Under the pieces are notes generated by a model. It was given only the letters and a program-made list of their open reading frames with translations, searched no databases and was not told where the DNA came from. A stretch of 30,015 bases of DNA, taken from an uncultured Collinsella sp. GTDB lineage: Bacteria > Actinomycetota > Coriobacteriia > Coriobacteriales > Coriobacteriaceae. The number at the start of each line of letters is the position of its first letter. Position 1 is the first letter of the stretch. Location of the stretch: positions 1 through 30,015 of the forward strand of contig CAAFUK010000067.1 in NCBI GenBank assembly GCA_900766165.1, in the 5' to 3' direction. Shown here one piece after another: positions 8,824 to 16,099 of the stretch. The position numbers and the translations under genes were made by a program.

Positions 8824-8869
8824 ATGGATTACCTTATCATTAATGCCTAAAGCAAACGCTCTCGATGTG

Positions 8870-9997
8870 TTAACCCCTGAGCAAACCCAGTGCAAGCAGT
8901 ATATCCTTGACCAAGTACTTGGCGCAGTCTTTTGGCCTCGCCCTGAGAACGAGTCGGTTAACCCGTACCCCGTTACGAAAGCCGTCCATAAAGGTATTTC
9001 TTTCTATAGGCTTCGTCGAAGGACGTTGAAGCTGTTCATTGTTGGCCACAGCTAGACCAGGATCAACCGGCAAAAGCTCAAGGTCCGTCATTTCTAACAG
9101 TTCTCGACCCTTGTCTGTCTGCACAAGTGCGAGGGATATCCCGTTCGCGACCTCATCAGAAAGCTCGCTACCCCATGAATCGCCAAGCGTAATATCGGAG
9201 ACACGATCACCCTTGGCGTAGCGGCAGGAGTAGCAGCCTTCCGTATACGGTAAACCCGAGAGGAAAGCAATCGAGTAGCGATCGCGGACACCCGTCCTAC
9301 CCACAGTTTCAGCTCCGCGATAGCGGAGCTGATACTGGACTTTCTTTCGAAAGTCCAGTATCAGCTCATTAGACAGGTTGTTACCTGTCTCTTCCAAGAA
9401 TCGGCTCAGGACCTTGGGGGACGGTGAACCATGACAGATAAGGTCGATGGTGTAAAGGGAATCGGCTAAACGGCTTCCAACGAAGTTACGCATCGCAGCA
9501 ACCTGACAAGGAAGACCGATAAAGAGAACCCTTTGACCACCTTGCAGGGCCTCCCTAACCTCGCGGTACGCACCAAGCGGATTGCTTTTGACGTATTTGG
9601 AGCCTTGGGCCCTCCTCAAGTAATCCGCATCAGAAGTGAGGTGGAACCGGAACTCACCGCCCTCCTGTGCACATGAACACACTAATCCATTTGACGCCAC
9701 AAACGCCTCCGAGATGGCCGTAGCCAGACCCCCGGACGAAGATGACATTCTGAGCGATGTATCTTTCGCCCACCCCTGTAGCCACTCGAGAGGACGCAAC
9801 GAAGATGGGGATACCATCTGGGGACACGTTTTCTCGCACAGTCCACATCCCACGCACCTTGTAGGATCAATACGGGCGTTATACGCCTCAATCGTATCCT
9901 CAATGGCAATCGCTCCATGTCGGCATGAATCGACGCAGGCCATACAGCCAGCGCACATATCCTTCTTGCATACCGTCCTAGTGCCAACGTTTGACAA
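8870..9997 (-). CDS. FrhB-like iron-sulfur protein, copy 2
   Basis: About 375 residues, paralogous to the protein at 1437..2654. The first 4Fe-4S motif is Cys15-18-21-25 (without the usual following Pro) and the second Cys48-51-54-58 followed by Pro. The FrhB-like domain follows, with LICHGSPSPKVLSRF and RYAKGDRVSDITLGDSWG. It probably carries electrons for a reductive step in glycan precursor or decoration chemistry; the partner is unknown. I choose the TTG at 9997 because GAGGAG precedes it at about 7 bases and it lies 4 bp after the TAG of the pyruvyl-transferase-family gene; a TTG at 10012 would overlap that gene. A 19-bp perfect hairpin (9326..9367) lies at residues about 211-224. Confidence 0.83.
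   Translation of the reverse strand: MSNVGTRTVCKKDMCAGCMACVDSCRHGAIAIEDTIEAYNARIDPTRCVGCGLCEKTCPQMVSPSSLRPLEWLQGWAKDTSLRMSSSSGGLATAISEAFVASNGLVCSCAQEGGEFRFHLTSDADYLRRAQGSKYVKSNPLGAYREVREALQGGQRVLFIGLPCQVAAMRNFVGSRLADSLYTIDLICHGSPSPKVLSRFLEETGNNLSNELILDFRKKVQYQLRYRGAETVGRTGVRDRYSIAFLSGLPYTEGCYSCRYAKGDRVSDITLGDSWGSELSDEVANGISLALVQTDKGRELLEMTDLELLPVDPGLAVANNEQLQRPSTKPIERNTFMDGFRNGVRVNRLVLRARPKDCAKYLVKDILLALGLLRG
9311..9367. repeat. Overlapping perfect inverted repeats (8-bp and 19-bp arms) inside FrhB-like copy 2
   Basis: GAGCTGATACTGGACTTTC at 9326-9344 is exactly complementary to 9349-9367 with a 4-base spacer. A second hairpin, AGCTCCGC at 9311-9318 and GCGGAGCT at 9323-9330, overlaps its left arm, so one segment can pair in two ways. 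The reading frame is unbroken. No T-run follows on the coding side. Confidence 0.95.
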
Positions 9998-10001
9998 TGC
10001 C

Positions 10002-11105
10002 CTACTCCTCAATCATGCTCTTGAGCTGCGCTAGGGACTTCTCCCTCTCCGCACCCATCACATCGTTGACCCGACCAAAGTCAATCTGCTTGGATGCTAA
10101 CTCGACATCATCTAGATTCTGAAGCACTCTGTCCGTGAGGTCCGTGAGTCGCAGAATACTCACGTTCCTGCTCGAGGTTCCGTTCTTGGGCAGCACTTCT
10201 ACCAGCGGCGTATTGAGATTTATGGCAAAAGCCGTACCGTGGAACGAGTCCGTGACTAGGCATGCTGCGTTGTCGACATACGAGAGAAACTCAGCAAGCG
10301 TCGGCAGCCACTTGAACTTGCCCTCGCGTGAGGCCTGGTGCAGGCTTGCGGAGATCCGTATCAGGGGCAAGCCAAGCTTTTTGGCAACCTTCACGGCGTA
10401 CTGCCCCACCGTCGGGTCGCTGTGAATCTGGTAGACGAGGATGTATTCGCCCTTCGGGGCAGGTGCCGCCATCCTTCTCCACGCCTCGCCATCAAGCAGC
10501 AGCGTGGGATCGACAACCTGTCCGGCCTCTATGCCCCACGAGGCAAGCTGCTCGCGCGCGGCATCCTCGCGTACGAACACGGCCTCATATGCTCGAAGGT
10601 CCTCGAGAAACCTGGGGCGCACGCTATCCGGGATATTCTTCTTACCAAAGCTTGCCGCATATGAGATGCGCCTTGCGCCCTCGGGAGCAAACTCAAGCGC
10701 GTATGACAGGTCGTATGCGCCCGAGCTGATGGGACCCCACACCTGATCGCTTCCAGTCATATAGACATCGGCCTTGGGCGGATTAGCCTTCAGCTCCTCC
10801 AGGGATGCATAGTGAGGGCTCATCTTAAGCAGCTGGGAACGCTCACGCGCAAACCGCTTGCCCGCCACCCTTGTCTCAGGCTCCATCAGAAGTCTGTAGA
10901 CAGACTTCTTCAACGGGTTCCCGTTCCAGGACGGCTTTGTCGAAAGAAGCGTCCTCACCTGCTGGGATACGTCCTCACAAGCAGGTACATAGTCCATAAT
11001 CTCGAACTCATGCCCCAAGCTCTCTACCGCTCGTTGTGTCGCATATGCCTGGAGCAGGGAGCCATAATTAGAGATTGCGTGCCTGGTTATGCAGGATACT
11101 TTCAC
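10002..11105 (-). CDS. Polysaccharide pyruvyl transferase family protein, copy 2
   Basis: About 367 residues. KVSCITRHAISNYGSLLQAY, then VYMTGSDQVWGPISSGAYDL, EAVFVREDAAREQL and VTDSFHGTAFAINLN match the pyruvyl-transferase (WcaK/CsaB) family. The gene is followed within a few bases by FrhB-like copy 2, so the two products probably work together on the same glycan or precursor. I choose the GTG at 11105 because GGAGG stands 6 bases upstream; the frame is open to 11132 but without such a site. The 72-bp gap to the radical SAM gene (11106..11177) is the largest break between the loaP-like gene and this point and is AT-rich; I see no clear promoter in it. A 22-base palindrome lies at 10888..10909. 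Confidence 0.85.
   Translation of the reverse strand: MKVSCITRHAISNYGSLLQAYATQRAVESLGHEFEIMDYVPACEDVSQQVRTLLSTKPSWNGNPLKKSVYRLLMEPETRVAGKRFARERSQLLKMSPHYASLEELKANPPKADVYMTGSDQVWGPISSGAYDLSYALEFAPEGARRISYAASFGKKNIPDSVRPRFLEDLRAYEAVFVREDAAREQLASWGIEAGQVVDPTLLLDGEAWRRMAAPAPKGEYILVYQIHSDPTVGQYAVKVAKKLGLPLIRISASLHQASREGKFKWLPTLAEFLSYVDNAACLVTDSFHGTAFAINLNTPLVEVLPKNGTSSRNVSILRLTDLTDRVLQNLDDVELASKQIDFGRVNDVMGAEREKSLAQLKSMIEE
10888..10909. repeat. Perfect palindrome, 10-bp arms, inside pyruvyl-transferase copy 2
   Basis: AGAAGTCTGT at 10888-10897 and ACAGACTTCT at 10900-10909 are separated by two bases. It encodes part of KKSVYRLLM. Confidence 0.9.
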
Positions 11106-11177
11106 GTGTTTCCTCCGATTGATATCGAGCAACCGCTATTTCTGAATTTTTGCATTCGATTTTTCCACCCGGCTGCA

Positions 11178-12314
11178 CTACAGCGCCTCCTCAGTCTCGT
11201 ACACGTGCGCGTCGGCTCGGCTTGCGTCGGAAAGGCCGTCGTTGATCGCGGCGTGCATGTCGCAGGTGGAAAGAGCGTCCAGCTCCTCCTTCGTCACCTT
11301 GCCCGACTCGTAGTCGCGCACGATGGGGAGCTCGTGCATGTCGAACTTCTTGCCGGGCTTGAGCTTGTGCGCCAGCACCCACGACGCGGGTTTCCAGATG
11401 TACTTGTGCATGGCAGGAGACACGGAGCCGATCATCCAGCAGTTGCGGTCGCAGTGGCGCACGCAGCCGCGCACTTTCTCGGCCTGGGCGCTCTCCCACA
11501 GCTCATCCCAAGACTCGTCGTTAAGGTTGCCCATAACGAGCTTCTCCTTGGTGCCGTTGCAGGGCATGACGTCGCCGTAGGGGTCGATGAAGAACGTGTC
11601 GAACGCCATATCGCACGGGAGCAGGCGCTTCTGCCCATAGATGTAGTTGATGAGGCCCATGTTGAAGTACGCGCGGAACCACTTCTTGGGCTCGTTGGAC
11701 TTGAGGAGCTCGTTTACCAGGTCCTCGAAGTTCTGGGCCACCATGGGACGGTCCTTGATGATGTTCTTCGCCTCGACAAAGTAGAAGCTGTTGTGCAGGC
11801 TGGCGGTGGCGAACTCCATGCCGAGCTCGTCGGAAAGCTTGTACAGCGGCACCAAGTCCGCAGCGTTGCGATCCTGCACCGTCATGCCAAAGCCCACGTC
11901 CGGGTGCTTCATTTCCACGAGCTTCTTGAGCGTCTCGTAGCCGCGGTTGAAGCCGTTCTGGAGACCGCGGATCTCATCGTTGGTCTGCTGCAGACCCTCG
12001 ATGGAGATGCGGATTCCCACCTGGGGGAATTCCTCGGCAAGGGCGATGATGCGGTCGGTGAAGAAGCCGTTGGTGGAGATGACGATGCGGTCGGACTTCT
12101 TGTACAGCTCGCGCACGATATCCGCAAGGTCGGTCCTGATGAAGGGCTCGCCACCGGTGATGTTGGTGAAGTACATGCGCGGGAGCTTCTTGATCACGTC
12201 GAGGGAGAGCTCCTCCTCCGGACGGCTGGGAGCCTTGTAGCGGTTGCACATGGTGCAGCGCGCGTTGCAGCGGTACGTTACGATTACGGTTCCGTTGAGT
12301 TTCTTCTCGGCCAT
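11178..12314 (-). CDS. Radical SAM/SPASM domain protein
   Basis: 378 residues. VTYRCNARCTMCNRY carries the radical SAM CxxxCxxC motif at Cys16-20-23; NITGGEPFIRTDL is the SAM-binding GGE region. The C-terminal half has the SPASM cysteine pattern: LLPCDMAFDTFFIDPYGDV, MPCNGTKEKLVMGNL, then RGCVRHCDRNCW, able to bind auxiliary Fe-S clusters. SPASM enzymes modify peptides, proteins or sugars; the substrate here is unknown. It starts at ATG 12314, 3 bp after the TAA of the GT4 gene, so it belongs to the operon. Finding it among glycosyltransferases suggests a radical sugar modification (dehydrogenation, epimerisation or dideoxygenation), which is inference. The last 30 residues are acidic and variable. 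Confidence 0.88.
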   Translation of the reverse strand: MAEKKLNGTVIVTYRCNARCTMCNRYKAPSRPEEELSLDVIKKLPRMYFTNITGGEPFIRTDLADIVRELYKKSDRIVISTNGFFTDRIIALAEEFPQVGIRISIEGLQQTNDEIRGLQNGFNRGYETLKKLVEMKHPDVGFGMTVQDRNAADLVPLYKLSDELGMEFATASLHNSFYFVEAKNIIKDRPMVAQNFEDLVNELLKSNEPKKWFRAYFNMGLINYIYGQKRLLPCDMAFDTFFIDPYGDVMPCNGTKEKLVMGNLNDESWDELWESAQAEKVRGCVRHCDRNCWMIGSVSPAMHKYIWKPASWVLAHKLKPGKKFDMHELPIVRDYESGKVTKEELDALSTCDMHAAINDGLSDASRADAHVYETEEAL

Positions 12315-12317
12315 GGG

Positions 12318-13601
12318 TTAGGCCACCACCTTCCGGTCAATTAGTTCTTGATACAGGGAGACGAGATTCCGGATGTATTTCTCTTGATTACAGTTCTCTG
12401 CCACGAATGAACGGCAATGCGCGCTCATCGCGGCGTAAGCCGCAGGATCGGCGGCCACCGCCGCACCCCTACGGATTGCATCTGCGAGTCCTGCCTCATC
12501 GTGGGCTTCAGCCAGGAAGCCCGTTTCACCCTCACGTACCAGCTCGGGTATTCCGCCCATGTTCGTACCGATAACGGGCTTGCCCGCGGCGAGTGCCTCG
12601 AGAACCGCATATGGCGCGTTCTCGAGCCACTCTGACGGCGCAGCCGCCAGAGTGGCTCGATTCACAAGTCCGCGCAGGGCGTCACCGGTTTTATATCCAA
12701 CCAGCTCAATCCTCGAGCTTATTTCGTTTGGCATTGCGGAAACTTTGACCTTCACAGCATCACATTCAGGGCCATCGCCTGCAATAACAAGACGCCAATC
12801 AGGGATCACCGGTGCCGCCTTCTCAAAAGCATGCACGAGCGTTAACACGCCTTTCTCGCGAGAAAGGCGTCCCAGATACAGCATGTAGGGATCTTCATTA
12901 TTTTGGTTGGCAACTTCCCGTGACATCGAATCGGGATTCAGGAAATTCCGCATGAGGACAAGCTGACGCTCGGGAAGCCCCGCTTCAATAAACTTGTTCC
13001 GCATGAACTCACTCGGGCAGATGATGCGATCGAGACGTGAATAGGTTTTGTGCCGTTTAAGCCACTCCGCCTCAGCCACCGCTAACGCGCTTTTTGCGAT
13101 CGAACCCTTTACGCACTTCTTCTTAAGGCAATTGCCAAAATGACCCCCGAGACACGAATCGCAAACGTTGCCCTCGGAATCAAGCATAAGATAGCTCGGG
13201 CAAGCAAGAATCAAGTCGTGCGAGGCATACACAACCGGCGTTGGATGCTGCTTTAGCCAAGGAGCGTCCAAGATGGAAAACGTAATCTGCCTATGAGTGA
13301 GATTGAGATGGATTACATCGGGCTGGAATTCACGGCACAGCGCATCGAACTTCTCGCGCGCCTCTTTGGAATACACAAGTGCCTGCGCGGCCTTCGCCTT
13401 ATCGACAATAGAGCTCGGTCCGTTATAGTCGCGATTCGTTACAAAGTAACGCGACCACTCAGTCGGCTCATTACGCTCATCCTCCATGCTGAAGAAGGCA
13501 ACTTCATGCCCAAGAGCGCGAAGACCATCGGCAAGAGCAAAGTAGTACGTCTCGCTTCCACCCTTGCGCCAATGAAACTTATTTACAAGAAGGATCTTCA
13601 T
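12318..13601 (-). CDS. Glycosyltransferase family 4 with cysteine-rich insert
   Basis: 427 residues. The start MKILLVNKFHWRKGGSETYY and the C-terminal YLGRLSREKGVLTLVHAFEK, AAPSEWLENAPYAVLEALAA and GKPVIGTNMGGIPELV are textbook GT4 (GT-B fold, retaining). Between the domains' halves lies SHDLILACPSYLML followed by CDSCLGGHFGNCLKKKC, a Cys-rich insert also present in a related form in the enzyme at 6606..7883. It uses a nucleotide sugar in the cytoplasm; donor and acceptor unknown. Its ATG overlaps the TAA of the preceding GT4 by one base (TAATG), so translation is coupled. Two palindromes (12622..12660 and 12847..12870) fall exactly on the two conserved motifs AAPSEWLE and GRLSREKGV. Confidence 0.88.
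   Translation of the reverse strand: MKILLVNKFHWRKGGSETYYFALADGLRALGHEVAFFSMEDERNEPTEWSRYFVTNRDYNGPSSIVDKAKAAQALVYSKEAREKFDALCREFQPDVIHLNLTHRQITFSILDAPWLKQHPTPVVYASHDLILACPSYLMLDSEGNVCDSCLGGHFGNCLKKKCVKGSIAKSALAVAEAEWLKRHKTYSRLDRIICPSEFMRNKFIEAGLPERQLVLMRNFLNPDSMSREVANQNNEDPYMLYLGRLSREKGVLTLVHAFEKAAPVIPDWRLVIAGDGPECDAVKVKVSAMPNEISSRIELVGYKTGDALRGLVNRATLAAAPSEWLENAPYAVLEALAAGKPVIGTNMGGIPELVREGETGFLAEAHDEAGLADAIRRGAAVAADPAAYAAMSAHCRSFVAENCNQEKYIRNLVSLYQELIDRKVVA
12622..12660. repeat. Perfect inverted repeat, 13-bp arms, inside GT4 gene
   Basis: TCGAGCCACTCTG at 12622-12634 pairs exactly with 12648-12660; pairing can go on into the 13-base spacer after one mismatch (CGG at 12636-12638 with CCG at 12644-12646). 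It encodes the conserved RATLAAAPSEWLE stretch. Confidence 0.93.
12847..12870. repeat. Perfect 24-bp palindrome without spacer inside GT4 gene
   Basis: ACGCCTTTCTCG at 12847-12858 is followed at once by its exact reverse complement. It encodes the conserved GRLSREKGV motif of GT4 enzymes, so the amino acids are ordinary while the codon choice makes a palindrome. Confidence 0.93.
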
Positions 13602-14704
13602 TACGCAACACCCTCATACAAAGCAAGCGTCCTTTGGACGACGCTGTTCCAGTCATAGCCATTAATCGCGCGGTCACGTGCCATGGCGCCCAGCCTCTCC
13701 GCTTGGGCAGAATCCGCTATCAGGCCTTCAAGCACGTCGCGCAGCGCCCCCGCGTCTCCGTGTGGGAACGTGAGCCCGCAACCCTGCAGAACATCCGCGC
13801 ACTCGGGAATATCCGAGGTAACGCATGCCGCACCGTGAGACATGGCCTCCAGCAAGCTCATGGGCAGGCCCTCAACGTCGGAGGGGAGCGCGTAGCAATA
13901 CGCGTTGGAGTACAGCTCGGAGAGCAGGTTGCCCTCAACGTGGCCGGTAAAGAGCGCGCGGGGGTCGGACGCGGCAGCCTCTTTGAGCGCCACGGCGTAG
14001 TCGTCCGTATCGGAGGAGTCGCCCGCGATAACCAGGCGCTTATCCGTCTTTACCTGCTTGTACGCCTCCACCAACAGTTCCGGTCGCTTCTCGGGCACAA
14101 TGCGACCGAGGTAGAGGACATAGGAGCCCTGGGTGAGCCCCAAGCGCTCGGAGATCTCCTTCGCGGGAAGATCCGCCTCGGGAGTGATGCCGTTGGGAAT
14201 GAGCGTAGCCTCGCGGCCGTAAGCCTCCTTGAAGTACTCCTGATTGCCCCGGGAAAGCACGATGAGCGCATCCGCGCACTTGGCCGCCGTCGCCTCGCCG
14301 AACTTGATGTACTTGGAAGCCAAGCCGCCCCATTTTGCACGCTGCCAGTCCAGGCCGTGGATCGTTGCCACGGTCCTGATGTCCGCGGAACGCGCAAAAC
14401 GAAGGGGGACACACGGCCCCTCTGCGTGATAGTGAATTACGTCTGCCCCGTCTTTGATGGCGGCCCTTGTTGCGGCAAAGCTGCTCGTGAGCGCAGAGAG
14501 CCCCTTGATGTCCAGAGCCTTTACGGGAACGATGCGGTAGCCATCCTTCTCGTAGGGCTCGGAAGGAGCTCCTTCGCCCATACGGTCGTAGCAGGTTACT
14601 TGGTGACCAAGGTCTGCCATACGACGAGCAAGCTCGCCTACCACCACTTCTACGCCGCCCTCGCGCGAACCCGTTCTCTTTTGGCCTATCATGGCGATGC
14701 GCAT
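13601..14704 (-). CDS. Glycosyltransferase family 4 (capsule rhamnosyltransferase-like)
   Basis: About 367 residues. The start MRIAMIGQKRTGSREGGVEV resembles the DUF1972/GT4 group that contains capsule beta-1,4-rhamnosyltransferases; IHGLDWQRAKWGG, YLGRIVPEKRPELLVEAY and YALPSDVEGLPMSLLEAM are GT4 signatures, with the EGLPMSLLEA donor-binding loop near the C-terminus. It probably adds an early sugar to the lipid-linked acceptor, since the gene directly follows the phosphoglycosyl transferase. ATG 14704 lies 1 base after the upstream TAG; the GTG at 14716 would overlap it. The exact sugar is inference. Confidence 0.85.
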   Translation of the reverse strand: MRIAMIGQKRTGSREGGVEVVVGELARRMADLGHQVTCYDRMGEGAPSEPYEKDGYRIVPVKALDIKGLSALTSSFAATRAAIKDGADVIHYHAEGPCVPLRFARSADIRTVATIHGLDWQRAKWGGLASKYIKFGEATAAKCADALIVLSRGNQEYFKEAYGREATLIPNGITPEADLPAKEISERLGLTQGSYVLYLGRIVPEKRPELLVEAYKQVKTDKRLVIAGDSSDTDDYAVALKEAAASDPRALFTGHVEGNLLSELYSNAYCYALPSDVEGLPMSLLEAMSHGAACVTSDIPECADVLQGCGLTFPHGDAGALRDVLEGLIADSAQAERLGAMARDRAINGYDWNSVVQRTLALYEGVA

Positions 14705-14705
14705 G

Positions 14706-15488
14706 CTACACGGCACCTTCCCCAGAGAACATCGTCTTCAGCGTGCCGAATATCAACCGCAGGTCCTGGCGCAGGCTGCGATTCTCTATATAGCGAAGAT
14801 CCAGCTCAACCATTTCGTTGAAGCCCAGGTAGCTGCGGCCCATTACCTGCCAAGGACCGCTGCAGCCGGGTTTTACCGCCAGGCGCTTCATGTCGTGCTC
14901 GCTGTACAGGGCAACCTCGCGCGGCAGGCCGGGGCGCGGGCCAATGAGGTTCATTTGGCCCAAGAACACGTTGATGAGCTGGGGCAGCTCGTCGATGCTG
15001 TGCTTGCGAATGAAGTTACCCACACCGGGAATAATGCGCGGGTCGTGCTTCATTTTAAACATGGGGCCAGTGGCCTCGTTTTGGGCCTGCAAGTCCTTGA
15101 GCATTTGGTCTGCGTTGGGAACCATGCTGCGGAACTTGTAGATCTTAAACAGGTAGAACGTGCCGTCTTTGCGCACGCGGCCCACGCGCCACTGTGAATA
15201 TAGGGGGCTGGCGCCCGGGCTCTTTATGCAAATGACCACGCTCAGAATTACCCCGGGAATAAAGAGCAACACCAGGGCTCCGCCGGCGGCGACAATGTCC
15301 ACCGTACGCTTAACAACGCGGTAGAGCCTGTGCCCAAGCTCGGGCTTCACGCCGGAGTTGGCACCGCGCAGCATCTTGTACGCTTCTTCGTTTGTAAGGT
15401 AATCCCCCGCAGCACCGGCTGCGGCAGTGACGGAATTCGCCGTGGCGGCCGTGCGCGTCTCCCGCGCGCCCTGTGCCATGGTCATCAT
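14706..15488 (-). CDS. Undecaprenyl-phosphate sugar phosphotransferase (small phosphoglycosyl transferase)
   Basis: About 260 residues. After a variable N-terminus comes one re-entrant hydrophobic segment (VKRTVDIVAAGGALVLLFIP), then SQWRVGRVRKDGTFYLFKIY and KFRSMVPNAD, RKHSIDELPQLINVFLGQMN with the catalytic Asp-Glu pair, and LIGPRPGLPREVALY. These are the conserved elements of the bacterial sugar transferase family (PglC/WbaP C-terminal domain). It starts glycan assembly by moving a sugar-1-phosphate onto undecaprenyl phosphate at the inner membrane face. The four-helix N-terminal domain of full WbaP is absent. I choose the ATG at 15488, preceded by GGAG; the frame runs open to 15644 inside the antiterminator gene, which is unlikely to be translated. 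Confidence 0.88.
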   Translation of the reverse strand: MMTMAQGARETRTAATANSVTAAAGAAGDYLTNEEAYKMLRGANSGVKPELGHRLYRVVKRTVDIVAAGGALVLLFIPGVILSVVICIKSPGASPLYSQWRVGRVRKDGTFYLFKIYKFRSMVPNADQMLKDLQAQNEATGPMFKMKHDPRIIPGVGNFIRKHSIDELPQLINVFLGQMNLIGPRPGLPREVALYSEHDMKRLAVKPGCSGPWQVMGRSYLGFNEMVELDLRYIENRSLRQDLRLIFGTLKTMFSGEGAV

Positions 15489-15553
15489 CGTAGGCTCCAA
15501 GAGCCCCTCCCCCGATACTTTTTGCCTTCGGACGTCCGCTTGCGAGCTTGCAG

Positions 15554-16099
15554 CTAGGCGATCGCTCTTCTGTGATTGCGCATAACGCGCTGCTCTTTTG
15601 AAAGCACCGCAAGGCCAACGCGGGTGGTTACGCGTCGGCCGCACAAGTCGAGCTCCAAAAAGGCAGTGCTCTTGCGTCTGTTAATGGTTTTGATAAGGGC
15701 CTCGTGCCCCAGCAGCGGGCCTGCCGTTACTACGACCTGGTCTCCATCCTTTAGAGCCTCGCTCATGGGCACCACGAGGTCTCCCCTATTGGTAAAACTG
15801 CCAATGAGCTGGGTCTCTTCTTTTGCCAGCGGCACAAACTGACCGTCCTGGGAAAGCACCCGGGCAAAGTCGTCCATGCGCTGCAGATACTGTTGCACGG
15901 TGCGAGGATTTGCCGTATCGCAGATAAGATAACCAGGAAACAACGGCTTAGTCGTGGTGACCCACTCGCCGTGCACCTTGATCTCGGTTTGATATTGGGG
16001 ATAAAAGAGCTCCTGCATGGCGCCCGCAGGCACCACATGCCCGATGCGCTCGCGCATTACGTCTTCGCGACCGTTAATGACCTGGATCACATACCACAC
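15554..16099 (-). CDS. loaP: NusG-family transcription antiterminator, LoaP-like
   Basis: About 181 residues. MWYVIQVINGREDVMRERIG opens a NusG N-terminal domain; TTTKPLFPGYLICDT is its conserved FPGY segment. The C-terminal KOW domain reads KDGDQVVVTAGPLLGHEALI then KTINRRKSTAFLELDLCGR. The GPLxGxE form of KOW and the place as first gene of a long glycan operon fit LoaP rather than housekeeping NusG or RfaH. LoaP proteins bind RNA hairpins in the operon leader and let RNA polymerase read through terminators. I choose the GTG at 16099 because AAGGGGG precedes it at about 8 bases; the GTG at 16108 is too close to that site. The leader upstream holds a strong hairpin. The LoaP assignment over other NusG paralogs is inference. 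Confidence 0.82.
   Translation of the reverse strand: MWYVIQVINGREDVMRERIGHVVPAGAMQELFYPQYQTEIKVHGEWVTTTKPLFPGYLICDTANPRTVQQYLQRMDDFARVLSQDGQFVPLAKEETQLIGSFTNRGDLVVPMSEALKDGDQVVVTAGPLLGHEALIKTINRRKSTAFLELDLCGRRVTTRVGLAVLSKEQRVMRNHRRAIA

Noticed and set aside
10812..12344. Long open frame of 510 codons on the plus strand
   Set aside because: It is antisense to the radical SAM and pyruvyl-transferase-family genes, which have clear family motifs. Its His/Val/Leu-rich composition is typical of a shadow frame in GC-rich DNA.
1917..12870. Intragenic hairpins as intrinsic terminators
   Set aside because: None is followed by a T-run on the coding strand, and all lie within open reading frames of complete genes.
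15788..15800. A copy of ATTGGTAAAACTG identical to the glgB operator half-site
   Set aside because: It lies inside the loaP-like coding sequence without a paired half-site or promoter, so I take it as chance.
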